Shown here: positions 52,601 through 62,125 of the stretch, one piece after another
Layout: every line of letters begins with the position of its first letter
How positions within the stretch are numbered: the first letter of the stretch is position 1
Position numbers and translations under genes: made by a program
Notes under the pieces: generated by a model
The model's input: only the letters and a program-made list of their open reading frames with translations
The model's database searches: none
What the model was told of the DNA's origin: nothing
Assembly: GCF_947301925.1 (NCBI RefSeq)
Contig: NZ_CAMYUE010000004.1
Span: forward strand, 124,001 to 188,000
Source: an uncultured Ruminococcus sp.
GTDB lineage: Bacteria > Bacillota > Clostridia > Oscillospirales > Ruminococcaceae
Reading direction: 5' to 3'
Length of the DNA: 64,000 nucleotides

Positions 52601-55066
52601 ATGATATTTTGGGCGGTCTGCCTGGCGGGAGTGATATTCAGCCTGCTGGGAGCTGTGATATGGTTCAGGCACAAGAACCTGACAGAGGGCGTCGTAATGG
52701 GCGTCGTCATGTGGTTCTTCATACACATACTGGTAAGCATGGGGCTGTTCCTCATAGACAAGTACACCGTTTTCCGGACGGCCTTCGGAGCCGCGTCGGC
52801 AAGCTTCGTCATAATGCTGCTGGCACTGTTCCTGCGCAGGAGCAAGCCGTTCCGCTGGCGGCACATCTTCAAGCATGAATTCTCCATAAAGGAAATGCTG
52901 ATCCCCATTATCATAAGCCTGCTGGCTCTGCCCCTTGTGTCGGTGAAGAACGAGTTCTTCGGCATGGGACAGGATCAGGGCGTATACCAGACCCAGGCCA
53001 TACTCTTCATGAACGGCGATACCAAGCGCCAGAAGGATATCCCCGAGTTCCATGACATGACGGATCCCGCGGAGATAAGCGCCTTCAGGTACAACGTGGA
53101 GAACAAGCTCCGCGGCTATGATATCCCCGCTCCCGATTACCCCGAGACGGTCTACGACAGGAGCGTCAGCCCCGTATCGGGAATAATCCACGGCATACCT
53201 ACATATTCCGCGCTTCTTGCCATGTGGGGCAGCCTTTTCGGCATGGAGCATATGCAGGGCTTTGAGACTATACTATTTGTGTGTCTCATATTCATAATGT
53301 ACTTCATAAGCAGCTCGCTTAAGCTGAAAAAGACCACCTCCGCCTGTGTGTGCGCCGCAACGGCGCTGGCTCCCGTTATAGTATGGGTAGCCAAGTCCTC
53401 GCTGACGGAGATGACACTGGCGCTGATACCTGCGGTGTTCCTTTACTTCATGACCGATGAGGACACAAAGCACAGGTGGATGTCGGTGATACCCGTGGCG
53501 GTGTTCGCCTGCTATCATGTGTCCATATATACCATGATACCCGTATTCGTGCTTATATACGGCGGTATGTATGTATTCACAAGAGAGCGCCAGTACGCGG
53601 TGCTCATGCCCGTTACCGTGGCAGGCTATCTTGCCAGCTTCTTCATGATGAAGCAGCTCCAGCCGTTCTACACCATGAACAACTACGCCCCCGTATTTGT
53701 GGGAGGCGTGAACGTACACAATATAACCAAGGTGGTCATCATCGCATCTGCTGCTGCATTTGCCGCGGTGATACTCTTTGCCGTCATCGTAAAAAAGAAG
53801 ACTGCAAAGGATTTCAGCCAGAGGAAGTTCATGAAAAAGGCCTCCGCATCGAAGGTATTCGCCCTTCTCATGAGGCTCATGGTGATACTGCCCTGCGTAT
53901 ACATCATCGCAAAGGCCTTCTTCACCTACAGCGACTGGGCGGGAGCAGGCCATGTGGCGCTCTGGGGCTTTGCGGCCAACGCAGGACTTGTGCTGATGCC
54001 GCTGGGCATCATCGCTTCCGTGGTATTCGTGAAGTATTTCTCGGAGACTCTGCCGAGACTGGTGCTGTTCATCATGTTCTTCTACTGTGTTCTCGTATAC
54101 TCGGCGTTCCTGCGCTTTGACATACAGTATTACTACTACTATTCGCGCTATCTGGCGCCGTTCATACCCATTGCCGTGCTTTTCGGCGCCGCAGCTCTGG
54201 ACCGCTTCGGCGGAAAGCTGCTGATACCCGTAACGGCGGTCTCCTACCTCTACATGGGACAGTTTGACGCCTACCTCATAGGCCACAAGGACGATTCCCG
54301 CATGGAGTGGAGCATACTGAGCGATATCGCCGATTTCGTGGAGGAGAGCGACTGCGTGGTGGTATCTCCCGATTACGCTTCAAGACTGTGGATGCCCGTG
54401 AAGGCAATGACAGGAGCAAAGGTGATACCCGAGGACAGAAACGATCCTCAGCAGTTCGAGAAGCTTTCCGCACGCTACGGCAGGGTAGTGGTACTGACTG
54501 CCGACGATCTTGGCGAGGAGGACTACACCGTCCTCTATTCAAACAAGATTCACCACATCGAGGACGACGGAGTGAATACGGGCTGGTTCGTGCCGATGCC
54601 AAGGCACTTCTACGAGATCACCGAGGAGATAAGGCTGTTCTCCTATGACAAGTACCGTTTTGTGTACACCGCCGCAGGAGATTACGGCAAGATGAGCGGA
54701 GTTTCCGCTCTGGAGAGCTACTTCTGCTGGACGGACAGCGATGAGGCTCAGGTGGAATGCGGCCTTTACCCCGGCGATTACGATATCACCATGGAGCTTG
54801 GCTGCGGTCTGCCCCTTGAACAGATCGGCACCGACAGCGTTGAGGTAAAGCTCTTCCTCAACGGCAGGGAGCTGGGATCTGACTCCATAACCGCAGCAAA
54901 CAACGGTCAGCCCCTGCACTTCACGGTAAAGGAGGAGCAGATCAGGGACGGCGAGAATATCCTTGAGATAAGCTCGCCCCTGTGGAGCGCTTCACTGTCC
55001 AACCCCAACGACGGCCGTCAGCTGGGAATACCGCTGAGATCGGTGCGCTTTGCACCTGTTTCGTAA
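52601..55066 (+). CDS. large multi-pass membrane protein, probable GT-C glycosyltransferase
   Basis: 821 residues. About 14 helices fill residues 1-560; the last 260 residues are soluble and end in a beta-rich domain. An extracellular loop after helix 4 has GMGQDQGVYQTQA, which resembles the acidic catalytic loop of GT-C enzymes using polyprenyl-phosphate sugars. A polyprenyl-phosphate glycosyl donor synthase is encoded next, which supports this. Family membership is my judgement; a flippase or polymerase is possible. The ribosome site AAGGAG is about 12 bases before the ATG. Confidence 0.8.
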   Translation: MIFWAVCLAGVIFSLLGAVIWFRHKNLTEGVVMGVVMWFFIHILVSMGLFLIDKYTVFRTAFGAASASFVIMLLALFLRRSKPFRWRHIFKHEFSIKEMLIPIIISLLALPLVSVKNEFFGMGQDQGVYQTQAILFMNGDTKRQKDIPEFHDMTDPAEISAFRYNVENKLRGYDIPAPDYPETVYDRSVSPVSGIIHGIPTYSALLAMWGSLFGMEHMQGFETILFVCLIFIMYFISSSLKLKKTTSACVCAATALAPVIVWVAKSSLTEMTLALIPAVFLYFMTDEDTKHRWMSVIPVAVFACYHVSIYTMIPVFVLIYGGMYVFTRERQYAVLMPVTVAGYLASFFMMKQLQPFYTMNNYAPVFVGGVNVHNITKVVIIASAAAFAAVILFAVIVKKKTAKDFSQRKFMKKASASKVFALLMRLMVILPCVYIIAKAFFTYSDWAGAGHVALWGFAANAGLVLMPLGIIASVVFVKYFSETLPRLVLFIMFFYCVLVYSAFLRFDIQYYYYYSRYLAPFIPIAVLFGAAALDRFGGKLLIPVTAVSYLYMGQFDAYLIGHKDDSRMEWSILSDIADFVEESDCVVVSPDYASRLWMPVKAMTGAKVIPEDRNDPQQFEKLSARYGRVVVLTADDLGEEDYTVLYSNKIHHIEDDGVNTGWFVPMPRHFYEITEEIRLFSYDKYRFVYTAAGDYGKMSGVSALESYFCWTDSDEAQVECGLYPGDYDITMELGCGLPLEQIGTDSVEVKLFLNGRELGSDSITAANNGQPLHFTVKEEQIRDGENILEISSPLWSASLSNPNDGRQLGIPLRSVRFAPVS

Positions 55067-55086
55067 AAGAAAGGAACTGAAAGAAT

Positions 55087-56061
55087 ATGAAGCTGATAAT
55101 ACAGATACCTTGCTATAACGAGGAAAAGACCCTGGAGCTGGCCTATAACGACCTGCCCAGGCATATAGACGGTATCGACACCATAGAGTATCTTATCATC
55201 AACGACGGAAGTCAGGACAATACAGTTGCCCGCGCAAGGGAGCTGGGCTTCCATCATATCGTGTCCTTCAAGCGCAACAAGGGACTTGCCAAGGGCTTTA
55301 TGGCAGGCATCGACGCCTGTCTCCACCTGGGAGCCGATATAATCGTGAATACCGACGCCGACAATCAGTACTGCGGTGCGGATATCGAGAAGATAGTCCG
55401 CCCCATACTCGACGAGAAGGCGGATATCGTCATCGGTGAGAGACCCATTGACCAGACCGAGCATTTCTCATGGAAAAAGAAGAAGTTCCAGCACCTGGGA
55501 AGCTGGGTGGTGCGCGTGGCTTCAGGCACCGATATCCCCGACGCTCCCAGCGGCTTCAGAGCCTATTCCCGCGAGGCCGCACTGAAGCTCAACGTTGTCA
55601 ACGAATACACCTACACTCTTGAGACCATTATACAGGCAGGCAACAACAAGACTGCCATGACCTCGGTGCCCATAAGGACAAACCCCGAGACAAGACCTTC
55701 AAGGCTTTTCTCCAGTATGTGGCGCTACATGAAGCGCTCCTCCACTGTGATAACACGTTCCTTCGTGATGTACAAGCCACTGAAGTTCTTCATGACCATA
55801 GGACTTGTGCTGCTCCTCATCGGCGCTGTACTGGGAATACGCTTCCTGATACTCATGGCCATGGGCGAGGGCGACGGACATATCCAGTCACTTATCCTGA
55901 CGGCTATCCTTGTCATGATGGGCTTCCAGACCATAACCATAGGCCTTCTGGGAGATACTATCTCGGCAAACAGGAAGCTCCTTGAGGACGTTCAGTACAG
56001 AGTGAGAAAAATGGAGTGCGGAAAGAGCGACGAGGAAATGAAGAATGAAAAGGCTCAGTGA
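55087..56061 (+). CDS. GT2 polyprenyl-phosphate glycosyltransferase (DPM1/GtrB-like)
   Basis: 324 residues. The catalytic GT-A domain begins IIQIPCYNEEKTLELAYNDL, has IINDGSQDNT and the metal site NTDADNQY. After about residue 225 there are two membrane helices, then a charged tail. Enzymes like this load a sugar on undecaprenyl phosphate for use outside by GT-C enzymes, which fits the 821-residue neighbour. GAAAGGAAC precedes the ATG. Confidence 0.92.
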   Translation: MKLIIQIPCYNEEKTLELAYNDLPRHIDGIDTIEYLIINDGSQDNTVARARELGFHHIVSFKRNKGLAKGFMAGIDACLHLGADIIVNTDADNQYCGADIEKIVRPILDEKADIVIGERPIDQTEHFSWKKKKFQHLGSWVVRVASGTDIPDAPSGFRAYSREAALKLNVVNEYTYTLETIIQAGNNKTAMTSVPIRTNPETRPSRLFSSMWRYMKRSSTVITRSFVMYKPLKFFMTIGLVLLLIGAVLGIRFLILMAMGEGDGHIQSLILTAILVMMGFQTITIGLLGDTISANRKLLEDVQYRVRKMECGKSDEEMKNEKAQ

Positions 56062-57019
56062 CATAAGGGACAAGAGGATACTCTACGCTGCCACCAAGAA
56101 CAGCGATTACCTCCGCCTTGTGCAGGAGATAAGGCTGCTCCGCGAAAACGGCAACACCGTCACGGTCATAAGCTCCCCCTCAAAGAGCTATCCGAAGCGT
56201 CTCATGTACGTCTACCGTCAGCTGATGAAGGTACGCATGGCAGACTATGATATGAGCTTCATAGGCTTTGCACCACAGCTGATAATGCCTCTTTTCCGCA
56301 GGAAGCTGAAGAAAAAGCCCGTTGTCATGGACTTCTTCATCTCCATGTACGACACCTTATGCTATGACAGGAAAAAGTTCAGACCAAAAAGCCTTCCCGG
56401 ACGGCTGCTGAAGCGTATCGACCGCCGCACTCTTGCCGCCGCCGACCTTGCCGTATGCGATACAAAGGCTCACGGCAGCTACTTCTGCAGGGAATTCGGT
56501 TTCCCCAAAGAAAAGATGAGCGTGCTGTATCTTGAGGCCGACAGCAGCATATACTATCCCCGTGAAGCGCCGGAAAACAAGGACTTCACCGTGCTTTACT
56601 TCGGCAGCGTGCTGCCCCTGCAGGGCATACCCGTCATACTGAAGGCCATAGACCTGCTGAAGGACGAGAAGGGATTGCGTTTCGTATTCGTTGGACCTCT
56701 CGGCAGCAGCGAGCGCACAGGCGAGAACATTACCGAGTATATAGAGTGGCTGCCCCAGGAGGAGCTTGCGGAGCGCATCGCAGGCGCAGACCTGTGTCTT
56801 GCGGGACATTTTGACGGCAGCATCATGAAGGCGAAGCGTACCATCGCAGGAAAGACCTATATCTACCGTGCAATGGGCAAGCCTGTTATACTGGGCGATA
56901 ATCCTGCCAATCACGAGCTTTATTCCGAAAGCGACGAGGGCGTTTACTTCTGCGAGATGGGCAGTCCCGAGAAGCTTGCGGAGCTCATAAAGCGTATAAA
57001 GGATCAGAGGTGCGTATGA
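56045..57019 (+). CDS. glycosyltransferase, GT-B type
   Basis: 324 residues. The C-terminal domain has VLYFGSVLPLQGIPVILKAI and a late YRAMGKPVILGDNP, as in GT4-like enzymes, but the usual EX7E is not clear. The middle stretch with KKKPVVMDFFISMYDTL precedes a basic region that could touch the membrane. It overlaps both neighbouring genes. It is probably a cytoplasmic or membrane-associated transferase of the glycan pathway. Confidence 0.85.
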   Translation: MKRLSDIRDKRILYAATKNSDYLRLVQEIRLLRENGNTVTVISSPSKSYPKRLMYVYRQLMKVRMADYDMSFIGFAPQLIMPLFRRKLKKKPVVMDFFISMYDTLCYDRKKFRPKSLPGRLLKRIDRRTLAAADLAVCDTKAHGSYFCREFGFPKEKMSVLYLEADSSIYYPREAPENKDFTVLYFGSVLPLQGIPVILKAIDLLKDEKGLRFVFVGPLGSSERTGENITEYIEWLPQEELAERIAGADLCLAGHFDGSIMKAKRTIAGKTYIYRAMGKPVILGDNPANHELYSESDEGVYFCEMGSPEKLAELIKRIKDQRCV

Positions 57020-57945
57020 AAAAGGCACTGAAAATAATCGGAAATATCGTCATGATAGCAGCCCTTGCCTTCGTGGTGAAGAAGCTGCTGGACATGGACA
57101 TCAGCCTGTCACAGCTTTGCAGCGGCAGAGTCATTGCGGCGCTGGTCATATGCCTTGTGATACAGACGGTGATAATCCTGTTTTCCTGCTATCCCTGGCT
57201 GGTGTTCACCCGTTCACTTTCGGGGCGGAGCATACCGTTTTCGGCTGCAATGCCCGTGTACACACAGTCCAATCTGTATAAGTACCTGCCGGGTAACGTA
57301 TTCCAGTACGTCGGCCGCAATCAGCTTGCGGCGGATATGGACATTAGCCATGTGGACGTGGCCTGCGCAACAGTGCTGGACGTGCTGTTCTGCGTGTTCT
57401 GGACGTCAGTGATATCGGTGGCGCTGCTGGGAGGACGAATTGCGGAGCTTCTCGGAAAATACGGCAGGAACCTGCTCATAGTGGGAGCCGCGGGACTTGT
57501 CATCGTGATACTGCTGCTTCTGGCGGTAAGGCTTAAATTCCGCGACAAGTTCAAGGCCTATATATCGCGCTATTCCAAGGCCTTTGCAAAGGAGAACCGC
57601 CCCATGCTTCTCCGCGGAGCCTTCTATTATCTGCTCCAGAATATAATATCGGCTGCTATGTACCTTGTGTGCTTGTGGCTGATAGTTCCCCAGGCAGGAG
57701 CAGGGGAGCTCATTGCTCTTACGGGAGCTTTCATGTTCGCGTGGATAATCGGCTTTGTTACCCCCGGAGCTCCCGGCGGTATCGGTATCCGCGAGGGCGT
57801 GATGCTTTTCGTATGCGGAGACAGCTTTGCGGACAGGATAGTGCTGTTCGTGCTGGCAATGCGTATAGCCTCGGTATTTGCAGACGTAGCGGCATTTATC
57901 ATCGGTAAGCTTTACGCTGCAAAATATGTAAGAGCCAAGAACTAA
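57016..57945 (+). CDS. lysylphosphatidylglycerol-synthase-like transmembrane protein (UPF0104)
   Basis: 309 residues with about eight helices. The final block GFVTPGAPGGIGIREGVMLF is the hallmark of the LPG_synthase_TM/UPF0104 family, whose members act in lipid or polyprenyl-sugar handling. It lacks the aminoacyl-transferase domain of MprF. At the end of the glycan operon it may help flip lipid-linked sugars for the GT-C protein; this is inference. The ATG at 57016 is five bases after AGAGG. Confidence 0.88.
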   Translation: MKKALKIIGNIVMIAALAFVVKKLLDMDISLSQLCSGRVIAALVICLVIQTVIILFSCYPWLVFTRSLSGRSIPFSAAMPVYTQSNLYKYLPGNVFQYVGRNQLAADMDISHVDVACATVLDVLFCVFWTSVISVALLGGRIAELLGKYGRNLLIVGAAGLVIVILLLLAVRLKFRDKFKAYISRYSKAFAKENRPMLLRGAFYYLLQNIISAAMYLVCLWLIVPQAGAGELIALTGAFMFAWIIGFVTPGAPGGIGIREGVMLFVCGDSFADRIVLFVLAMRIASVFADVAAFIIGKLYAAKYVRAKN

Positions 57946-57972
57946 GCAGGGGACGGAGCCCCGCCGCCCGTG
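57945..57972 (+). repeat. intergenic GC-rich element after the glycan operon
   Basis: GCAGGGGACGGAGCCCCGCC begins eight bases after the last stop. It is the same opening as the blocks at 13410 and 42565, though its palindrome is less complete. Confidence 0.5.
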
Positions 57973-57987
57973 ATCGTATATGTGATG

Positions 57988-58017
57988 AAAAAAGCAGCCC
58001 ATATGGGCTGCTTTTTT
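57988..58017. terminator. terminator of the glycan export operon
   Basis: AAAAAAGCAGCCC and GGGCTGCTTTTTT around ATAT form a symmetric stem with T-runs on both strands. It ends the plus-strand operon and also stops the minus-strand gene at 58038. Confidence 0.9.
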
Positions 58018-58037
58018 GGATTCTCTAAGCAATAATA

Positions 58038-58484
58038 TCATTTTATTATACTGTAAAGTTTTTTATTCCAGTTATGCAGTTCAAAATCGAGTTCGTAGGG
58101 ATCGTTTGATATTACAGTACAAACAATATTGTTGTGGGGGTCATTATTGTCTCTTTTTAAGTATTCTGGCCGGTTATTGTAATTATCATTTTCTTTATAT
58201 TCATATAAACTAAGCAGTTCAAGAGAAGAGGTCTTTATGGTAATGCAGAAATATGAATCTTTGGCATGTGTGAATCTCATTTTTTCTACAGTGAATTTAT
58301 CAGCAGGAATATCAAGTTCCTCTGCAATTATGTTCTTATCCGCCTCTGAGAACGTTGTTTTATTTAATATCGTAGGTTTGAAGAGCATATTTTTGAACAG
58401 TAAAATTACCCCGAAAACAAGAACTACGACTAATAGTAACCCCAATAAGATCATAAAAAGCTTTTTGCTCTTTTTTCTATTCAT
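58038..58484 (-). CDS. AT-rich membrane-anchored hypothetical protein
   Basis: About 148 residues. A basic start (NRKKSKK), one helix (about residues 10-31), then an extracytoplasmic domain rich in Asn, Lys and Asp. I recognise no family. The gene is visibly richer in A and T than every neighbour, with many TTT and AAT codons, which suggests later arrival. The ATG at 58482-58484 is preferred since GAGGT lies seven bases upstream. It follows metH on the same strand. Confidence 0.72.
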   Translation of the reverse strand: MNRKKSKKLFMILLGLLLVVVLVFGVILLFKNMLFKPTILNKTTFSEADKNIIAEELDIPADKFTVEKMRFTHAKDSYFCITIKTSSLELLSLYEYKENDNYNNRPEYLKRDNNDPHNNIVCTVISNDPYELDFELHNWNKKLYSIIK

Positions 58485-58528
58485 GGTATACCTCATTTAA
58501 AAATCAGCAGGAGAGCCGTTCATTTCAT

Positions 58529-58599
58529 TATCTGCATTATTGCAGGCAGATAGTATTCGCCCCTGCAGCCTAATGGCTAAAGGCTGATAGCTAATGGTT
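58529..58599 (-). repeat. intergenic repeats between metH and the AT-rich gene
   Basis: A hairpin with arms TATCTGC and GCAGATA (58529-58552) is followed by CTAATGGCTAAAGGCTGATAG-type tandem copies (GGCTAA, GGCTGA, GCTAATGG; 58568-58599). A related GGCTAACGGCTGAAGGCTAA block lies at the other end of the metH-pheA pair (62146-62168). Confidence 0.55.
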
Positions 58600-58601
58600 C
58601 A

Positions 58602-60977
58602 TCACGCTCCATAGACCTTTGACGCTATATCAACGGTCTGTTTTGCGTCCTTTGCGTAGTAGTCAGCATTTATCTGCTCGGCGTAGGAGGCTGTGAGCAC
58701 AGCTCCGCCCACAACGGTCTTGCACTCGGGGTACTTCTCGTTGAGCTGGCGTATAGTCTCGGCCATAGCGCCCAGAGTAGTTGTCATCAGCGCGGACAGT
58801 CCCACAAGGCTGACCTTGTGCTGTATGGCGGCTTCCACGATAGTCTCGGGAGGCACGTCCTTGCCCAGGTCTATTACCGTGAAGCCGTAGCTGTCAAGGA
58901 GTACCTTGACGATGTTCTTGCCGATATCGTGTATATCGCCGTGTACAGTGGCAAGCACCACCTTGCCCTTGGATACGCTCTCGCTGTTTGCGGCGGAGAG
59001 CCTTGTCTTTATGACTTCGAAGCAGGCCTGAGCCGCTTCGGCGGTGAGTATGAGCTGGGGCAGGAATATCTTGCCCTTTTCAAATTTAGCTCCCGCATTG
59101 TCCAGAGCAGGTATGAGATAGCCGTTGATTATCTCCATGGGATCCACGGTGTACATGAGCTCCTCGGCAGCCTTTACAGCCTGATTTTTCAGGCCGTTCT
59201 CAACTGCGTACATTATGTCGGGAGCGCCCTTGTCCTGCGCAGGAGCAGCAGCCTTGGGAGCGCTGTCGTCCTGAGCGTATATGCTGATGAAATCCGCGGA
59301 GTTGCGGTCTATTCCCGCAAGGAGCCTGTAGGCTCTTACCGCGCCGATTATTCCCTCGATATTGGGATTGATGATAGGCAGGGTAAGTCCGCTGTGGAGC
59401 GCCATGGTCAGGAAGGTACGGGTTATGAGCTCGCGGTTTGGCAGACCGAAGGAGATATTGGAAACGCCCAGTACCGTATTCAGCCCCAGCTCGGTCTTTA
59501 CTCTGCGGAGAGCGTTGAGTGTCTCCATAACGCCGTCCTGCTCGGCAGAGGCGGTCAGGGTGAGACAGTCGATGAAAACGTCCTCCCTGGGTATCCCGTA
59601 TTCCATAGCTCTGCGGAGTATCTTTTCCGCAATGGCAAAGCGTCCGTCGGCGGTCTTGGGTATGCCGCCCTTGTCGAGAGTAAGTCCTACCACTGATGCG
59701 CCGTATTTCTTGACGATGGGGAGTATAGTGTCCAGTGAGTCGTCCTCGCCGTTTACGGAGTTTACCACGGGCTTTCCGTTGTAGACACGGAGACCTGCCT
59801 CAAGCACCTCGGGGATAGTGGAGTCCAGCTGCAAGGGGGTATCACATATGCTCTGGATAGCCTTTACGGCGGTCACCATCATCTCCTTCTCGTCTATGCC
59901 GGGAAGTCCCACATTTACGTCGAGTATCTCGGCGCCTGCGTGTATCTGCTCCACTGCCTGACCCAGGATATAGTCCACGTCATGGGCCAGGAGAGCCTCC
60001 TTGAAGCGCTTCTTTCCCGTGGGGTTGATACGCTCGCCGATAACGCGGGGCTGGTTTATATTCACGCAGTTCACCGCAGAGCAGGCTATGCTTGCGCGGA
60101 CTATCTTTCTGGGCTGTCTCTCCATGCCCGAAAGAGCCCCGATAACTGCGGAGATATGCTGGGGAGTAGTGCCGCAGCAGCCTCCGAACACGGTAACGCC
60201 TGCCTTTGCCAGTTTAACGGCGCTGTCCGCGAAATCCTGCGGTCCCACGCTGTATTCATTGGTGACAGGGTCGGGGAGACCTGCATTTGGCTTTGCGATA
60301 ACGGGGAGAGTTGTGAGAGCGAATATCCTGTCCAGTACAGGGAACAGCTCCTCGGGTCCCAGAGAGCAGTTCACGCCGACGGCGTCGGCGCCCAGACCCT
60401 CCAGCACCGCCACCATACACTCGGGGGATACGCCCGTGAAGGTACGCATATTCTCCTCGAAGGTCATGGTGACCAGAACGGGCTTGTCCGAATTCTCCTT
60501 TGCCGCAAGGACTGCCGCCTTGACCTCGTACAGGTCGGTCATGGTCTCGATGACGATGACGTCGGCAGCTTTTCCTGCAAGCACAAGCTCCTTGTATACC
60601 TCATAGGCCTCCTCGAATTTAAGGGTACCCGCGGGTTCAAGGAGCTGACCGATAGGTCCCATGTCAAGAGCAACGAGAGCGCGGCCTGCGGCGGCTTTTT
60701 TTGCGTTTTCAACGCCTGCGGAGACTATCTCCTCCACGGTATGGCCGCTGTTTGCCAGCTTGAAGCGGTTGGCTCCGAAGGTATTTGCATAGATGATATC
60801 GGCACCGCTTTCGATATAGAGGCGGTGTATATTCATTATGGCTTCGGGGGCGGTTATATTGAGAAGCTCGGGGATATGCTCGGTCTTTATGCCGTGAGCC
60901 TGAAGCATAGTTCCCATTCCTCCGTCGAGGAACACGAAGCTTCTGCTGTCAAGCAGGGAAAAGAAATCTTGGGACAT
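58602..60977 (-). CDS. metH: cobalamin-dependent methionine synthase, lacking the reactivation domain
   Basis: 791 residues. Domains in order: homocysteine-binding (zinc Cys in GVNCSLG and GGCCGTTP), pterin-binding (from about residue 310, RVIGERINPTGKKRF), the B12 cap (about 590-670), and the B12 domain with HGDIHDIGKNIV. It moves a methyl group from methyltetrahydrofolate to homocysteine. The C-terminal SAM-binding reactivation domain of E. coli MetH is missing, so a separate activator is needed. It follows pheA by 16 bases. Confidence 0.96.
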   Translation of the reverse strand: MSQDFFSLLDSRSFVFLDGGMGTMLQAHGIKTEHIPELLNITAPEAIMNIHRLYIESGADIIYANTFGANRFKLANSGHTVEEIVSAGVENAKKAAAGRALVALDMGPIGQLLEPAGTLKFEEAYEVYKELVLAGKAADVIVIETMTDLYEVKAAVLAAKENSDKPVLVTMTFEENMRTFTGVSPECMVAVLEGLGADAVGVNCSLGPEELFPVLDRIFALTTLPVIAKPNAGLPDPVTNEYSVGPQDFADSAVKLAKAGVTVFGGCCGTTPQHISAVIGALSGMERQPRKIVRASIACSAVNCVNINQPRVIGERINPTGKKRFKEALLAHDVDYILGQAVEQIHAGAEILDVNVGLPGIDEKEMMVTAVKAIQSICDTPLQLDSTIPEVLEAGLRVYNGKPVVNSVNGEDDSLDTILPIVKKYGASVVGLTLDKGGIPKTADGRFAIAEKILRRAMEYGIPREDVFIDCLTLTASAEQDGVMETLNALRRVKTELGLNTVLGVSNISFGLPNRELITRTFLTMALHSGLTLPIINPNIEGIIGAVRAYRLLAGIDRNSADFISIYAQDDSAPKAAAPAQDKGAPDIMYAVENGLKNQAVKAAEELMYTVDPMEIINGYLIPALDNAGAKFEKGKIFLPQLILTAEAAQACFEVIKTRLSAANSESVSKGKVVLATVHGDIHDIGKNIVKVLLDSYGFTVIDLGKDVPPETIVEAAIQHKVSLVGLSALMTTTLGAMAETIRQLNEKYPECKTVVGGAVLTASYAEQINADYYAKDAKQTVDIASKVYGA

Positions 60978-60993
60978 ATTTATCTCCTTATCA

Positions 60994-62109
60994 TTATTCG
61001 CTTTTGAATGTGCCTATGCAGCGGAAGTCGCTGAGGTTCTCCTCCAGGTCGCGGAGGACTGCCTTGACGCCGGGGTCAGAGAGCTTTCCGCTGAAATCCA
61101 GGAAGAACATGACGTTGAAGCTTCCGTCCCTTATGGGTCGGCTCTCGATCCTGAGCAGGTTCATGCCGTTCACATAGAACTTGGTCAGCATACGGTAAAG
61201 ACTACCTTCCGTATGCGGCAGGGTCAGCATTACCGATACTGCATCGGAATCGTCGGCTACCTGAAGCTCCTTGGAAATGATTATGAACTGTGTGCGGTTT
61301 ATGGTGCAGTCGGCGATATCCCTTGCCAGTATCTCCAGCCCCAGCCTTTCCGCGCAGGCTGCGGAGCATATGGCGGCAATGGGCTCGTCGCTCCTGAGCA
61401 CCTTTTCCGCAGCTGTGGCGGTGTTGCTGTATTCCGCCTTTTTCAGCCTTGTCCTGCTGAGGAACACCTCGCACTGGGAAAGTGCCTGTCTGTGGGAGTA
61501 TACCATTGTTATATCCTCTATTTTCGTACCCTTTTTCGCTGCGAGACAGTGGTCTATCTCCAGTGTGACCATTTTCACGATGTAGAACGGGTAATTCGCC
61601 ATAAGATCGTAGGTGCTGTCCACCGAGCCTGCGGTGGAGTTCTGCACGGGCAGCACGCCGTAGTCCACCTCGCCTGCCTGCACCGCCTTGAAAACGTCCT
61701 CAAAGGAGGGGTAGAAGGTGAACTCTCTGTCTCCGAATACCTTCTGGGCAGCAGCCTCGGAATTTGCGCCCGAGGTGCCCTGACAGCCTATTTTTTTAGC
61801 TCCCTCAAAATCCGGAGCCGTAAAGCTGTAGTCATTGGAGTCCACAAGTATGGAGCGGTTCTGGAGTATCTTGCTTATATCCATGATATTGGTGAAAAGA
61901 GCGGTAGTGCCGTTCTCAAGCTCCTTATTGCCTGTCAGCTCCCTGATGTGGTCGATGATCTGCTGCTCGCGTCCCCCCTGGAAAACGGGCATGGCGTGCT
62001 CCTTCTTGTAGTCAGCAACGCTCTGACAGAGCTCCATGCGCTTCATGAAGAGCGCGAGTATTTCCGCGTCTATATCATCAATGCCGTCTCTGAGCTGTTT
62101 AAGATCCAT
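60994..62109 (-). CDS. pheA: bifunctional chorismate mutase / prephenate dehydratase
   Basis: 371 residues. Residues 1-85 form an AroQ-type chorismate mutase (LRDGIDDIDAEILALFMKRM). From about 108 is prephenate dehydratase, with GCQGTSGANSEAAA and, in place of the usual TRF region, NRTQFIIIS. The C-terminal ACT domain has TEGSLYRML and RIESRPIRDG, which bind phenylalanine for feedback control. The ATG has GGAGG seven bases upstream. It is the first gene of the pheA-metH pair. Confidence 0.96.
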   Translation of the reverse strand: MDLKQLRDGIDDIDAEILALFMKRMELCQSVADYKKEHAMPVFQGGREQQIIDHIRELTGNKELENGTTALFTNIMDISKILQNRSILVDSNDYSFTAPDFEGAKKIGCQGTSGANSEAAAQKVFGDREFTFYPSFEDVFKAVQAGEVDYGVLPVQNSTAGSVDSTYDLMANYPFYIVKMVTLEIDHCLAAKKGTKIEDITMVYSHRQALSQCEVFLSRTRLKKAEYSNTATAAEKVLRSDEPIAAICSAACAERLGLEILARDIADCTINRTQFIIISKELQVADDSDAVSVMLTLPHTEGSLYRMLTKFYVNGMNLLRIESRPIRDGSFNVMFFLDFSGKLSDPGVKAVLRDLEENLSDFRCIGTFKSE

Positions 62110-62125
62110 AAAAAAACCTCCGTTT

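Noticed and set aside
51761-53251. 496-codon open frame on the minus strand across glycosyltransferase genes
   Set aside because: Antisense to clear GT4 and membrane-protein genes; very His- and Tyr-rich with no recognisable domain.
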